A stretch of 64,000 nt of DNA from Mesorhizobium sp. (lineage in GTDB: Bacteria; Pseudomonadota; Alphaproteobacteria; Rhizobiales; Rhizobiaceae), in contig JAPUFC010000003.1 of NCBI GenBank assembly GCA_027492275.1, positions 1-64,000 of the forward strand, given 5' to 3'. Below the pieces are notes generated by a model, which was given only the letters and a program-made list of their open reading frames with translations, was not told the DNA's origin and searched no databases. Positions within the stretch are counted from its first letter, which is position 1. Every line of letters starts with the position of its first letter. This document shows positions 10,473 to 21,091 of this stretch, in pieces. A program made the position numbers and the translations under genes.

Positions 10473-11198
10473 TCAGTGCCTCCCGCCTTCGAGATAGGCG
10501 GCGCGCACCTCGGGGCTGGCCAGAAGCTCCCGGCCCGTGCCGTCCATGGTGACCCTGCCGTTGACCATAACATAGCCGCGATTGGCGAGCTTGAGGGCGC
10601 CGAAAGCGTTCTGCTCGACGAGGAAGACGGTGAGCCGCTCGGTGCGGTTCAATTCCCGGATCGCATCGAAGATCTGCCTGACGATCAGGGGAGCGAGGCC
10701 GAGCGAGGGCTCGTCGAGCAGGAGGAGCTTCGGCCTGGCCATCAGGGCGCGGCCGATCGACAGCATCTGCTGCTCGCCGCCGGACAGCGTGCCGCCGCGC
10801 TGGTTGATGCGCTCCTTGAGGCGCGGGAAGAGGGAGAAGACCTTCTCCGCGTCCTCGGCATAATATTTCAGCTTGTCGAGACTGGCGCCCATCTGCAGGT
10901 TTTCCATCACCGTCATGCGCGGGAAGATGCGCCGTCCTTCCGGGGACTGGGCGATGCGCAGGCGGGCGATCTCGTGCGTGGGCAGGCGGGTGATGTCGGT
11001 GCCGGCGAAGACGATCCTGCCGGTCCGCGCGCGCGGACTGCCGCAGATCGTCATCATCAGCGTCGATTTGCCGGCGCCGTTTGCGCCGATCAGGGCGACG
11101 ATCTCGCCCTCCTCGACGGAGACGGACACGCCGTTGAGGGCGCGGATGTTGCCGTAATAGGTCTCGACGCCCTCGACCTGGAGCAGGCTGCCGGCCAT
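10473..11198 (-). CDS. livF: Branched-chain amino-acid ABC transporter ATPase LivF
   Basis: LivF is one of the two cytoplasmic ATPases that power the Liv importer. The 241-residue protein has Walker A GANGAGKST (38-46), ABC signature LSGGEQQML, and Walker B LLLLDEPSLGL. The end YVMVNGRVTMDGTG and AYLEGGRH is typical of LivF. The start ATG at 11198 overlaps the livG stop as TGATG, so the two genes are translationally coupled. The frame is open far upstream, but that part is an unrelated shadow of livG. Confidence 0.95.
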   Translation of the reverse strand: MAGSLLQVEGVETYYGNIRALNGVSVSVEEGEIVALIGANGAGKSTLMMTICGSPRARTGRIVFAGTDITRLPTHEIARLRIAQSPEGRRIFPRMTVMENLQMGASLDKLKYYAEDAEKVFSLFPRLKERINQRGGTLSGGEQQMLSIGRALMARPKLLLLDEPSLGLAPLIVRQIFDAIRELNRTERLTVFLVEQNAFGALKLANRGYVMVNGRVTMDGTGRELLASPEVRAAYLEGGRH

Positions 11199-12255
11199 CA
11201 GGCGTCTCCCTCGGATTTCTTGCGGCCGGATTTCTCGCGACGGTCGACCTGCGCGGCCTTCGAGGCTCCCGGCGAGACCTTGACCGTCTCGCCGGCCGGA
11301 TCGCTGTGCCCGACCGTGTCGCTGACGGGCCCGGCCATCATGGACGCGGAATCGGACGGGCCGTGGGCGCGGTCCGGCTCGGCGTCGAGCTCCTCGACGA
11401 TCTGCTCGCTGCCGACCTCCGTCAGCACGTCCGTCACCTCCTCGTCGTCGACGCCGAGATAGGCGGCGATGACGCGCGGATCGTTGCGCACCGAGGCCGG
11501 ATCGCCGTCCGATATCTTTCGGCCGTATTCCAGCACGACGATGTGGTCGGAGATCTGCATCACCACCGACATGTCGTGCTCGATCAGCAGGATGGAGGTG
11601 CCGGTCGTGTCCTTGATGTCGTTGAGCAGCGTGTTGAGCGCCAGCGATTCGCGCGGGTTGAGGCCGGCGGCGGGCTCGTCCAGGCACAGAAGCTCGGGGC
11701 CGGTGCACATGGCGCGCGCGATCTCCAGCCGGCGCTGCGCGCCGTAGGGCAGGTCGCCCGCCGGATCGTCGGCGCGGTCGATCAGGTCGGCCTTCTCCAG
11801 CCAGTGCCTGGCGAGGTCCGTCGCCTCGGCCGAGGCCTTGCGGTAGGTGGAGAAACCGAGCAGGCCGAGCACCGTGTAGCCGGAGGCGAGCATCAGCTTG
11901 TTGTGCTGCGCCACCAGCAGGTTCTCCAGCAGCGTCATGCCGGAGAACAGGCGGATGTTCTGGAAGGTGCGCGCCACGCTGGCGCGCGCCGTGATCTGGT
12001 AGTCGGGCAGCCGCTCCAGCAGGAACTGCGTGCCGGTGCTGCGGGTCAGCGTGATCATGCCCTCGGTCGGCTTGTAGAAGCCGGTGATGCAGTTGAACAC
12101 GGTGGTCTTGCCGGCGCCGTTCGGCCCGATCAGCGCGGTGATCTCGCCGCGCCTGGCCTCGAAGGAGAGGTCGCCGATGGCGACGAGGCCGCCGAACTTC
12201 ATCGACAGATGCTCGACCTTGAGGATCGGCTCGCTCATGATTGCAGGCGCGTTCA

Positions 12256-12256
<1 letters not shown>
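11198..12256 (-). CDS. livG: Branched-chain amino-acid ABC transporter ATPase LivG with C-terminal extension
   Basis: LivG is the second ATPase of the Liv importer. Walker A GPNGAGKTT is at 44-52; TFQNIRLFSGMTLLENLLVAQH is the LivG-specific Q-loop region, and the signature and Walker B parts are LPYGAQRRLEIARA and LLCLDEPAAGLN. The catalytic domain ends about residue 273 (YLGVDDEE). About 79 further residues follow, first acidic, then Ser/Pro/Gly-rich and finally basic (SGRKKSEGDA), with no recognisable domain. The total of 352 residues is longer than the usual 255-275. The start ATG 12256 overlaps the livM stop as TGATG; a second ATG six codons later is possible. Confidence 0.94.
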
Positions 12257-13647
<1,391 letters not shown>

Positions 13648-13650
13648 GAC

Positions 13651-14553
<903 letters not shown>

Positions 14554-14739
14554 CTAGGAAAGGCTCCCCTGACGCGTCGTCCGCCGCCCATGCGGCGATC
14601 GCGCGTCCTTCTTCGTTCCCCTGGTCGCCTCCGGGACCCGGCCGCGGCCGGCACGGCGGCGGCACGCGAGGGCGCCGGCGCCCGTCCGCCCCTGCCTTCG
14701 GCCAAATCCGACCCGCTCTGGACCATCGTGGAAGCTGCC

Positions 14740-14775
14740 ATTGGTACAGACCAATCTGTTTGACCTCCTGGTCAA
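14740..14775. promoter_or_regulatory. Twin perfect inverted repeats upstream of livH (GntR/FadR-like operators)
   Basis: Two perfect palindromes lie four bases apart. ATTGGT-ACAG-ACCAAT occupies 14740-14755 and TTGACC-TCCT-GGTCAA occupies 14760-14775. The first resembles TGGTnnnACCA operators of FadR-type GntR regulators. On the minus strand the TTGACC of the second could also serve as a -35 element for livH, about 200 bases from its start codon. The rest of the gene-free stretch 14554-14878 shows nothing else I can support. The cognate regulator is not obvious; the local GntR gene at 18166 has a different AT-rich operator. Confidence 0.55.
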
Positions 14776-14878
14776 AAGCAACCGGAAATTTGGCGCGTCC
14801 TTCGATCATTCGTCTATTGCACGGGGGCTCGTTGCGCATCAGCGGCATCGTCCGGCCGATTTGCGCCGTGACGGGGTC

Positions 14879-15880
14879 TCAGCCGACCACGAAGCCGTGC
14901 GCGAAGGGATCGCGGTCGTCGATGAAGATGGTGTTGTAGCCGGTGGTCCGCGCCCAGCCGCCGATGGAGGGCACGATCGCCTGCCGGCCGCCGACAGTCG
15001 CGGCGGCCTCGACGCGGCCGTGGAACAGCGAGCCGATGATGGATTCGTGGACGAAATCGTCGCCGATCGCCAGCCGGCCCTTGGCGTGAAGCTGCGCCAT
15101 GCGCGCCGAGGTGCCGGTGCCGCACGGGCTGCGGTCGATGGCCTTGTCGCCGTAGAACACGGCGTTGCGCGCGTGCGCCCCGGGCCTGGTGGGCGCGCCG
15201 GTCCACAGGATGTGGGTCAGCCGGTCGATGGCCGGGTTCTCGGGATGGGCGAAGCGGTACTTCTCGTTCAGCCTGCGCCGCAGCACCGGGCTCCAGGCGA
15301 CGAGCTCCCCGACCGAATGATCGGCCATGTCGCGGAAATTCCGCTGCGGATCGACGATGGCGTAGAAATTGCCGCCATAGGCGATGTCGACCGCCAGTTC
15401 GCCGAGGCCGGGGCACTCCACCGTCAGGCCTTCGGCATAAAGGAAGGAGGGCACGTTGGTGATGCGCACCTCCTCCACATACTGCCCGTCCTGCCGATAG
15501 TCGGCGACGACGAGGCCGGCGGGCGTGTCGAGCATCAGGCGGCCCGGCGTCCGCGCGCGCACCAGCCCGTGCTCCACGGCCATGGTGACGGTGCCGATCG
15601 TGCCATGCCCGCACATGGGCAGGCAGCCGGACGTCTCGATGAACAGGATGGCGATGTCGCAGTCGGGACGCGTCGGCGGATAGAGGATCGAGCCCGACAT
15701 CATGTCGTGGCCGCGCGGCTCGAACATCAGGCCGGTGCGGATCCAGTCGTACTCGGCGAGGAAATGCGCGCGGCGCTCCATCATCGTCGAGCCGGACAGC
15801 AGGGGGCCGCCTCCGGCTACCAGCCGCACCGGATTGCCGCAGGTGTGTCCGTCGATGCAGTGGAAGGAATGGCGGGACAT
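14879..15880 (-). CDS. 4-hydroxyproline 2-epimerase (proline racemase family)
   Basis: The enzyme inverts C2 of trans-4-hydroxy-L-proline to give cis-4-hydroxy-D-proline without cofactors. The 333-residue protein has both catalytic cysteines: Cys90 in PMCGHGTIG and Cys253 in RSPCGTGTSARM. A Cys/Cys pair marks a true racemase/epimerase, whereas trans-3-hydroxyproline dehydratases have Thr at the second site. The start ATG 15880 follows AAGGA by six bases. It is the third gene of a minus-strand set with an FAD dehydrogenase and a DHDPS-family enzyme, which is the classic hydroxyproline degradation cluster and makes proline itself an unlikely main substrate. Confidence 0.88.
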   Translation of the reverse strand: MSRHSFHCIDGHTCGNPVRLVAGGGPLLSGSTMMERRAHFLAEYDWIRTGLMFEPRGHDMMSGSILYPPTRPDCDIAILFIETSGCLPMCGHGTIGTVTMAVEHGLVRARTPGRLMLDTPAGLVVADYRQDGQYVEEVRITNVPSFLYAEGLTVECPGLGELAVDIAYGGNFYAIVDPQRNFRDMADHSVGELVAWSPVLRRRLNEKYRFAHPENPAIDRLTHILWTGAPTRPGAHARNAVFYGDKAIDRSPCGTGTSARMAQLHAKGRLAIGDDFVHESIIGSLFHGRVEAAATVGGRQAIVPSIGGWARTTGYNTIFIDDRDPFAHGFVVG

Positions 15881-15905
15881 GTCGTTCCTTGGAAACGATG
15901 GAGCC

Positions 15906-17183
15906 CTAGAATCGGTCGGGCGAGAAGGGCAGAAGGTCGATCGCCGGAGCTTGGTCCAGAACGAGGTCGCGGATCAAGCGGCCCGTCGCGGCCGCCTGCG
16001 TCAGCCCGAGATGGCCGTGGCCGAAGGCGTAGAGCACGCGCGGCGCGCGTCCCGCGCGGCCGACGACCGGCAGCGAATCGGGCAGGGAGGGGCGAAACCC
16101 CATCCATGCCCGCCCGCCCTGCGGGTCGAGTCCCGGCAGGAACGTTTGGGCCTTTTCCAGCATGGCCGTCGAACGGGCGAAGTTCGGCGGTCGTCTGAGG
16201 CCGGCCAGCTCGACGGCCCCGCCGATCCGCAGGCCGGTGTCGAGCGGCGTCACCACGAAGCCGTGGCCGGAGAAGACGAGCTGGCGGCGGACATCGAAGG
16301 CGGTCGCGGGCAGCGTGGTGTTGTAGCCGCGCTCCGTCTCCAGCGGAATGCGGTCGCCCAGTCCGGCGGCCAGCCGGTGCGACCATGCGCCGGCGGCCAG
16401 GACGACGGAGCCGACGTGAACTGTGCGGCCGTCCGCCAGATGCAGGGCCGGGCCGGCCGTGATCCGCTCCACCACGGCCGGCTCGAAACGGGCCCCTTTC
16501 GCCGCGGCGAAAGCCCAGATCGCCTTGCCGAGCAGTTTCGGATCGGCGACGGTCTTCCAGCCCGGCACGAAGGTGCCCCTGACGAAGCGCAGCGACAGGC
16601 CGGGCTGGAGCGCGGCGAGGTCGCCGCCCTCCACATGGCGGAAGGCGATGCCGACCTTTTCGCGCACCGCCCAGCCGGGCAGGGAGGCGCGGAACTCGGC
16701 TTCGCTTTCGTAGAGCTCCAGCGAGCCGTCCTCGCGCAGCATCTTTTCCCGCATCCCCGAACGGTCGAGAAGCGACATCCATTCGTCCTGCGCCAGCCGC
16801 ATGAGGGATGCCTGTGCCGTGAGGGAGGCCTCGTAACGCGAGGGAGCTCCTGCGCGCCAGAAGCGCCACAGCCACGGCAGCAGCCTGGGCAGGTAGGCCG
16901 GCGGGATGGACAGCGGGCCGAGCGGGTCCATGAGCCAGCGCGGCAGGTTGCGCATCATGCCCTTGTGGGCCAGCGGCAGCACGTCGGAGAAGGCGAGCGC
17001 GCCGGCATTCCCCGACGAGGTCTCCTCGCAGATGCCGGTGCGGTCGAGGAGCGTGACGGGCAGGCCGGCTTCGGCGAGGAAGGCGGCGGCGCAGATGCCG
17101 ACGATGCCGCCGCCCACGATGGCGATCGCTTCAGGCTGTGCGTCCGGCAAGCAGGCCTCCTCCCGATCGGTCCGGGCGATCAC
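15906..17183 (-). CDS. FAD-dependent D-amino-acid (cis-4-hydroxy-D-proline) dehydrogenase
   Basis: A 425-residue DAO-fold flavoprotein with the dinucleotide motif AIAIVGGGIVGICAAAFLAEAG at about 19-40 and the C-terminal flavin motif YAFGHGHLGLTQAAATG. The DadA-like sequence and its place between an epimerase and a Pyr4H2C deaminase indicate oxidation of cis-4-hydroxy-D-proline to 1-pyrroline-4-hydroxy-2-carboxylate, probably passing electrons to the respiratory chain. It starts with GTG at 17183, overlapping the previous stop by four bases (GTGA), so translation is coupled. A separate alanine-type DadA lies at 22091-23350. The substrate is inferred from context. Confidence 0.85.
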   Translation of the reverse strand: MIARTDREEACLPDAQPEAIAIVGGGIVGICAAAFLAEAGLPVTLLDRTGICEETSSGNAGALAFSDVLPLAHKGMMRNLPRWLMDPLGPLSIPPAYLPRLLPWLWRFWRAGAPSRYEASLTAQASLMRLAQDEWMSLLDRSGMREKMLREDGSLELYESEAEFRASLPGWAVREKVGIAFRHVEGGDLAALQPGLSLRFVRGTFVPGWKTVADPKLLGKAIWAFAAAKGARFEPAVVERITAGPALHLADGRTVHVGSVVLAAGAWSHRLAAGLGDRIPLETERGYNTTLPATAFDVRRQLVFSGHGFVVTPLDTGLRIGGAVELAGLRRPPNFARSTAMLEKAQTFLPGLDPQGGRAWMGFRPSLPDSLPVVGRAGRAPRVLYAFGHGHLGLTQAAATGRLIRDLVLDQAPAIDLLPFSPDRF

Positions 17184-18073
17184 ATCGCCGGCAGGTCCGG
17201 CCGCCCGGCGATGGCGTCGCGGACGATCTTCTCCACCGCCGCGCGCCGGGCGCCGGACAGGGGCTGGCGGGGCATGCGCACGCGGTCGTTGGTGCCGATG
17301 GCCAGCATTTCGGCGAGCTTGATGTTCTGGACCAGATAGGTCGACACGTCGAGGTCGAGCAGCGGGCGGAACCAGCGGTAGATCCCGAGCGCCTCGTCGC
17401 GCCGGCCGGCCCGCATCAGCCGGTAGATGGCGACGGTCTCCTTCGGGAAGGCGGTGACGAGCCCGGCGACCCAGCCGACGGCGCCGACCGACAGCGCCTC
17501 GAAGGCGAGGTTGTCGACGCCGGTGAACAGGTCGAAGCGGTCGCCGAAGGCGTTGACGATGTCGGTCGAGCGGCGGATGTCGTCGGACGATTCCTTGATG
17601 GCGACGAAGCGGGCGTCGGCTGCGAGCCTCTCCATCACCTCCACGGTTACGTCCACGCGATAGGCGACGCGGTTGGAATAGATCATCACCGGCAGGTCGC
17701 CGGCGGCGGCGACGGCCTGCAGCGCGGCCACCGTCTCGTCGGGGTCGGTGTGGTAGATCGGGCTGGGCACGACCATGAGGCCGTCCGCGCCGGCCCGCGC
17801 CGCCCGCTTCGCCAGGGCGGCCGCCTCGCGCGTGCCGGCCTCGTTGACGGTGAGCAGGACGGGCTTGGCGGCCGCGACGGTCTTCGCCGTCGCCAGCACC
17901 TCCAGCTTCTCGTCATGCGAGAGCATCGGCCCCTCGCCGAGCGAGCCGGCCACGATCAGCCCGTCGCAGCCCGCCTCCATCTGGAGCGCGAAGCAGCGCT
18001 CCATCTCGGCATGGTCGAGCCGGTCGTCGTCCGTGAATTTCGTCGTCACCGCCGGAAGGACACCGCGCCACAT
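17180..18073 (-). CDS. 1-pyrroline-4-hydroxy-2-carboxylate deaminase (DHDPS/NAL family)
   Basis: This class I aldolase-fold enzyme of 297 residues belongs to the dihydrodipicolinate synthase family. Lys160 in FVAIKESS forms the Schiff base and Tyr132 in MIYSN is the usual partner. In hydroxyproline clusters this member deaminates and dehydrates 1-pyrroline-4-hydroxy-2-carboxylate to 2-oxoglutarate semialdehyde. It is the first gene of the operon; ATG 18073 has GAGGTG six bases upstream. A 19-base palindrome (18088-18106) sits right before it, so repression by the divergent GntR protein is likely. True DapA is unlikely because of the operon context. Confidence 0.85.
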   Translation of the reverse strand: MWRGVLPAVTTKFTDDDRLDHAEMERCFALQMEAGCDGLIVAGSLGEGPMLSHDEKLEVLATAKTVAAAKPVLLTVNEAGTREAAALAKRAARAGADGLMVVPSPIYHTDPDETVAALQAVAAAGDLPVMIYSNRVAYRVDVTVEVMERLAADARFVAIKESSDDIRRSTDIVNAFGDRFDLFTGVDNLAFEALSVGAVGWVAGLVTAFPKETVAIYRLMRAGRRDEALGIYRWFRPLLDLDVSTYLVQNIKLAEMLAIGTNDRVRMPRQPLSGARRAAVEKIVRDAIAGRPDLPAM

Positions 18074-18087
18074 GGATCACCTCATTT

Positions 18088-18106
18088 GATATATTACCAA
18101 TATATC
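18088..18106. promoter_or_regulatory. Palindromic operator of the hydroxyproline cluster
   Basis: GATATATT-ACC-AATATATC is a perfect eight-base inverted repeat with a three-base spacer in the intergenic region between the deaminase gene and the divergent GntR gene. A further half-site GATATAT occurs at 18145-18151. AT-rich ATATAT-type palindromes are common operators of FCD-domain GntR proteins. The site overlaps the expected promoter of the catabolic operon, and the half-site lies just before the regulator start, so both genes could be controlled together. Confidence 0.7.
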
Positions 18107-18165
18107 TAGTGTTGGGCCGCGCTTGTCAAGCGTCGTTTGCCGCTGATATATGAATTTCAAATCAG

Positions 18166-18843
18166 TTGGATGATCGATTCTTGGCCGAGTCCGCACTGTC
18201 GCCCGCCGCCGCCGAGCCCGCCTCCCGGCGCGCCTATCGCACGCTGGAGCGGATGATCGCGATGCTGGAGCTGGCGCCCGGCGCGCTGACCACCGAGGGT
18301 GCCCTGATCGAGCGGCTCGGACTCGGCCGCACGCCGGTGCGCGAGGCGATCCAGCGTCTCGCCTGGGAGGGGCTTGTGACGGTGCGGTCGCGCGCCGGCA
18401 TCGAGATCGCGCCGTTGCATGCGGGCGACTGGCTGCGCGTCATAGACGCGCGGCGGGGTGTCGAGGTGGTGCTGGCGCGTTCGGCGGCGCGTTTCCTGAA
18501 CCCGGCCACCGCGGAAGCCTTCCAGAAGTCCGCCGTGTCGATGCACGAGGCGGTGCTGAAGAGCGACGTGGGCGGTTTCCTCGCGGCGGACAAGGAGCTG
18601 GACGAGGCGATCGCGGCGGCGGCCGACAATCCCTTCGCCGTGCGCGTGGCCGGACCGTTGCAGGCGCACAGCCGCCGCTTCTGGTTCCGGTTCCACAGCG
18701 GCACCGGGCTGGCGGAGGCGGCGGGTCATCATGTGTCGCTGATCCGCGCCATCCTCGACCGCGACGAAGACGCCTCGGCGGCCGAGGCCGACCGCCTCAT
18801 GGCGCTGCTGCGGCTGCACGCGCAGGCCGCCGCCATGCGCTGA
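18166..18843 (+). CDS. GntR-family (FadR/FCD) transcriptional regulator of hydroxyproline catabolism
   Basis: The 225-residue protein has an N-terminal winged helix (about 20-85, with the GntR hallmark LGRTPVREAIQRLAWEGLV) and a C-terminal all-helical FCD ligand domain with the metal-site pattern around DKELDEAIAAAADN and HHVSLIRAI. It is divergent from the hydroxyproline operon and probably represses it until hydroxyproline or an intermediate binds. No ATG lies in a suitable position: the upstream stop is at 18151, so TTG 18166 (or TTG 18181) must be used, without a clear ribosome site. Weak initiation would keep regulator levels low. Confidence 0.88.
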   Translation: MDDRFLAESALSPAAAEPASRRAYRTLERMIAMLELAPGALTTEGALIERLGLGRTPVREAIQRLAWEGLVTVRSRAGIEIAPLHAGDWLRVIDARRGVEVVLARSAARFLNPATAEAFQKSAVSMHEAVLKSDVGGFLAADKELDEAIAAAADNPFAVRVAGPLQAHSRRFWFRFHSGTGLAEAAGHHVSLIRAILDRDEDASAAEADRLMALLRLHAQAAAMR

Positions 18844-18990
18844 TCCGGCGCTCCGCTTTTTTGGCGCGACCTGTCGAAACGCCCGCCGCCCGCTCGTCGT
18901 CATCACATCGCAGCGGGCGATGCGGCGTCGAGGGGCACTGTTCCCGCCTCCGGCGTCGATCGTTCCCAACGACCAACGAGGGGAATTCCA

Positions 18991-19392
18991 ATGAGCAAGG
19001 ATATCGCCATACTCGTCGCGCGGCTGATCTTCGCCGGCGTCTTCATCATGGCGGCGGCGTTCAAGTTCGCCGGCATGCAGGACACGGCCGGCTACATCGC
19101 GGCCGCCGGCTTCCCGTTTCCGCTGCCGCTCGCCTGGGCGGCCGCTGTCTTCGAGGTGGCGCTGATCCTGGGCTTCGTGAGCGGGGCGTATTTTTCGGAG
19201 ACCTGCCTGCTGGCCGGCGCCTACGTCGTCTTCCTGGCCTTCGCCTTCCACGGCCCGTCGCGGTGGGAGAGCAACCAGGCCGAGTTCGGCTTCTTCGTCG
19301 ACCACTTCACGTTCCTGGCCGGCCTGCTGTTCGCGGCCGTGCACGGTCCCGGACGGCGTCTGGCCATGACAGCCGGCCGGCTGTGGAAGTAG
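18991..19392 (+). CDS. DoxX family membrane protein
   Basis: The 133-residue protein has four hydrophobic segments and the DoxX pattern ARLIFAGVFIMAAAFKFAG, then AAAGFPFPLPLAWAAAVFEVALILGF, and ends with a basic tail. DoxX-like proteins are small inner-membrane proteins linked to redox or thiosulfate/quinone metabolism, but most have no known role. ATG 18991 follows GAGGGG by seven bases. It stands alone after the GntR gene (147-base gap) and converges with mmsA. Confidence 0.85.
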   Translation: MSKDIAILVARLIFAGVFIMAAAFKFAGMQDTAGYIAAAGFPFPLPLAWAAAVFEVALILGFVSGAYFSETCLLAGAYVVFLAFAFHGPSRWESNQAEFGFFVDHFTFLAGLLFAAVHGPGRRLAMTAGRLWK

Positions 19393-19393
19393 C

Positions 19394-19425
19394 GGCGGGA
19401 GCGGCGCGCTGGCGCCGTTCCCGCC
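19394..19425. terminator. Bidirectional hairpin between doxX and mmsA
   Basis: GGCGGGA-g-CGGCGC / GCGCCG-t-TCCCGCC forms a fourteen-position stem with one G-T pair and a four-base loop between two convergent genes. There is no long T tract, so it may slow polymerase rather than terminate alone. Confidence 0.5.
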
Positions 19426-19431
19426 CACAGC

Positions 19432-20928
19432 TCAGTTCATCGTCGGGATGACGAACTCCGCGCCGTCCTTGACGCCGGACGGCCAGCGCGAGGTGACCGT
19501 CTTGGTCTTGGTGTAGAAGCGGAAGGCGTCCGGCCCGTGCTGGTTCAGGTCGCCGAAGCCCGAGCCCTTCCAGCCGCCGAAGGTGTAGTAGGCGATCGGC
19601 ACCGGGATCGGCACGTTGACGCCGACCATGCCGACCTCCACCCGCGAGGCGAAGTCGCGCGCGGCGTCGCCGTCGCGGGTGAAGATGGCGACGCCGTTGC
19701 CATATTCGTGCTCGTTGGGCAGCTTCAGCGCATCCTCGTAGGTCCTGGCGCGGACGACGGAGAGCACGGGGCCGAAGATCTCCTCCTTGTAGATCTTCAT
19801 CTCCGGCTTCACGTCGTCGAACAGGCAGCCGCCCATGTAGAAGCCGTTCTCGTAGCCCTGCATGGCGAAGCCGCGCCCGTCGACGACGAGCTTCGCGCCT
19901 TCCTTGACGCCGAGGTCGACATAGCCCTTCACGCGCTCCAGCGCCTGGCGGGTGACCAGCGGGCCGAAATCGGCCGAAGAGTCGGTCGAGGGACCGACCT
20001 TGAGGCTTTCCACGCGCGGGATCAGCCGCTCGATCAGGCGGTCGGCGGTCTCCTGGCCGACGGGGACGGCGACCGAGATCGCCATGCAGCGCTCGCCGGC
20101 GGAGCCGTAGCCGGCGCCGATCAGCGCGTCCACGGTCTGGTCCATGTCGGCGTCGGGCATGATGATCATGTGGTTCTTGGCGCCGCCGAAGCACTGGGCG
20201 CGCTTGCCGTTCGCCGTGGCGCGCGCGTAGATGTACTGCGCGATCGGCGTCGAGCCGACGAAGCCCACGGCCTTGACGTCGCGGTCGTCGAGGATGGCGT
20301 CGACCACCTCCTTGTCGCCGTTTACGACGTTGAGCACGCCGGCCGGCAGGCCCGCTTCCACGAACAGCTCGGCGATGCGCAGCGGCACGCCGGGGTCGCG
20401 CTCCGACGGCTTCAGCACGACGGCATTGCCGCAGGCGAGCGCCGGGCCGAGCTTCCACAGCGGGATCATGGCCGGGAAGTTGAACGGCGTGATGGCCGCG
20501 ACCACGCCGAGCGGCTGGCGCATGGAGTAGACGTCGATGCCGGGGCCGGCGCCGTCGGTGAACTCGCCCTTCATCATGTGCGGCGCGCCGATGCAGACCT
20601 CGATGACCTCCAGCCCGCGCTGGATGTCGCCCCTGGCGTCGGCGATCGTCTTGCCGTGCTCGCGGGCGAGAAGCTCGGCCAGTTCGTCATACTCCTTGTG
20701 AACGAGCTCGAGGAACTTGATGAGCACGCGCACGCGGCGCTGCGGGTTGGTAGCCGCCCAGGCGGGCTGGGCGGCCTTGGCGTTCTCGACCGCGGCGCGC
20801 AGCTCGGCGGCGGAGGCCAGCGCCACCGTGCCGCGCACGCTGCCGTCCATCGGCTGCATGACATCTTGCTTGCGGCCGGTCGCGCCCGGCACGCGCTTGC
20901 CGCCGATGAAATGCCCGTACTCGATCAT
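19432..20928 (-). CDS. mmsA: CoA-acylating methylmalonate-semialdehyde dehydrogenase
   Basis: MmsA converts methylmalonate semialdehyde (from valine) or malonate semialdehyde (from inositol or beta-alanine) to propionyl-CoA or acetyl-CoA with NAD+ and CoA. The 498 residues match the family. Catalytic Cys281 lies in GSAGERCMAIS, and GGAKNHMIIMPDAD replaces the general-base Glu region of ordinary aldehyde dehydrogenases, a mark of CoA-dependent MmsA. The start ATG 20928 follows GGGAG; the frame runs on upstream but without similarity. A LysR gene is divergent across 163 bases and is the likely regulator. It is not the 2-oxoglutarate-semialdehyde dehydrogenase needed by the hydroxyproline pathway. 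Confidence 0.94.
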   Translation of the reverse strand: MIEYGHFIGGKRVPGATGRKQDVMQPMDGSVRGTVALASAAELRAAVENAKAAQPAWAATNPQRRVRVLIKFLELVHKEYDELAELLAREHGKTIADARGDIQRGLEVIEVCIGAPHMMKGEFTDGAGPGIDVYSMRQPLGVVAAITPFNFPAMIPLWKLGPALACGNAVVLKPSERDPGVPLRIAELFVEAGLPAGVLNVVNGDKEVVDAILDDRDVKAVGFVGSTPIAQYIYARATANGKRAQCFGGAKNHMIIMPDADMDQTVDALIGAGYGSAGERCMAISVAVPVGQETADRLIERLIPRVESLKVGPSTDSSADFGPLVTRQALERVKGYVDLGVKEGAKLVVDGRGFAMQGYENGFYMGGCLFDDVKPEMKIYKEEIFGPVLSVVRARTYEDALKLPNEHEYGNGVAIFTRDGDAARDFASRVEVGMVGVNVPIPVPIAYYTFGGWKGSGFGDLNQHGPDAFRFYTKTKTVTSRWPSGVKDGAEFVIPTMN

Positions 20929-21091
20929 GGCCGTTCTCCCTGAGGCTGTTTTGATGCCGCATTGTCCGTCCGCGCCGGGCTGCTGGCAACGCCAGCGAAA
21001 TCGCAGCCGATGTGCATGGATTGAATAACGGCTGGAAGGCGAGCGCCATTTTGTGCAATAAGGCTGCAATGTATCCGCTGGACGTTGCCCG

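Noticed and set aside
10473-11708. Longer versions of livF, livG (to 12778) and the DUF1192 gene (to 42225) extending upstream
   Set aside because: The extra N-terminal parts are shadow translations of neighbouring genes; family starts and TGATG overlaps fix the shorter forms.
14814-15614. A 266-codon minus-strand frame overlapping the hydroxyproline epimerase
   Set aside because: Shadow frame of the epimerase gene, which has both catalytic cysteines in the other frame.
19432-20928. mmsA as the last step of hydroxyproline breakdown
   Set aside because: The protein has the CoA-acylating MmsA signature (GGAKNH, SAGERCMA) and its own LysR regulator; it is not a 2-oxoglutarate-semialdehyde dehydrogenase.
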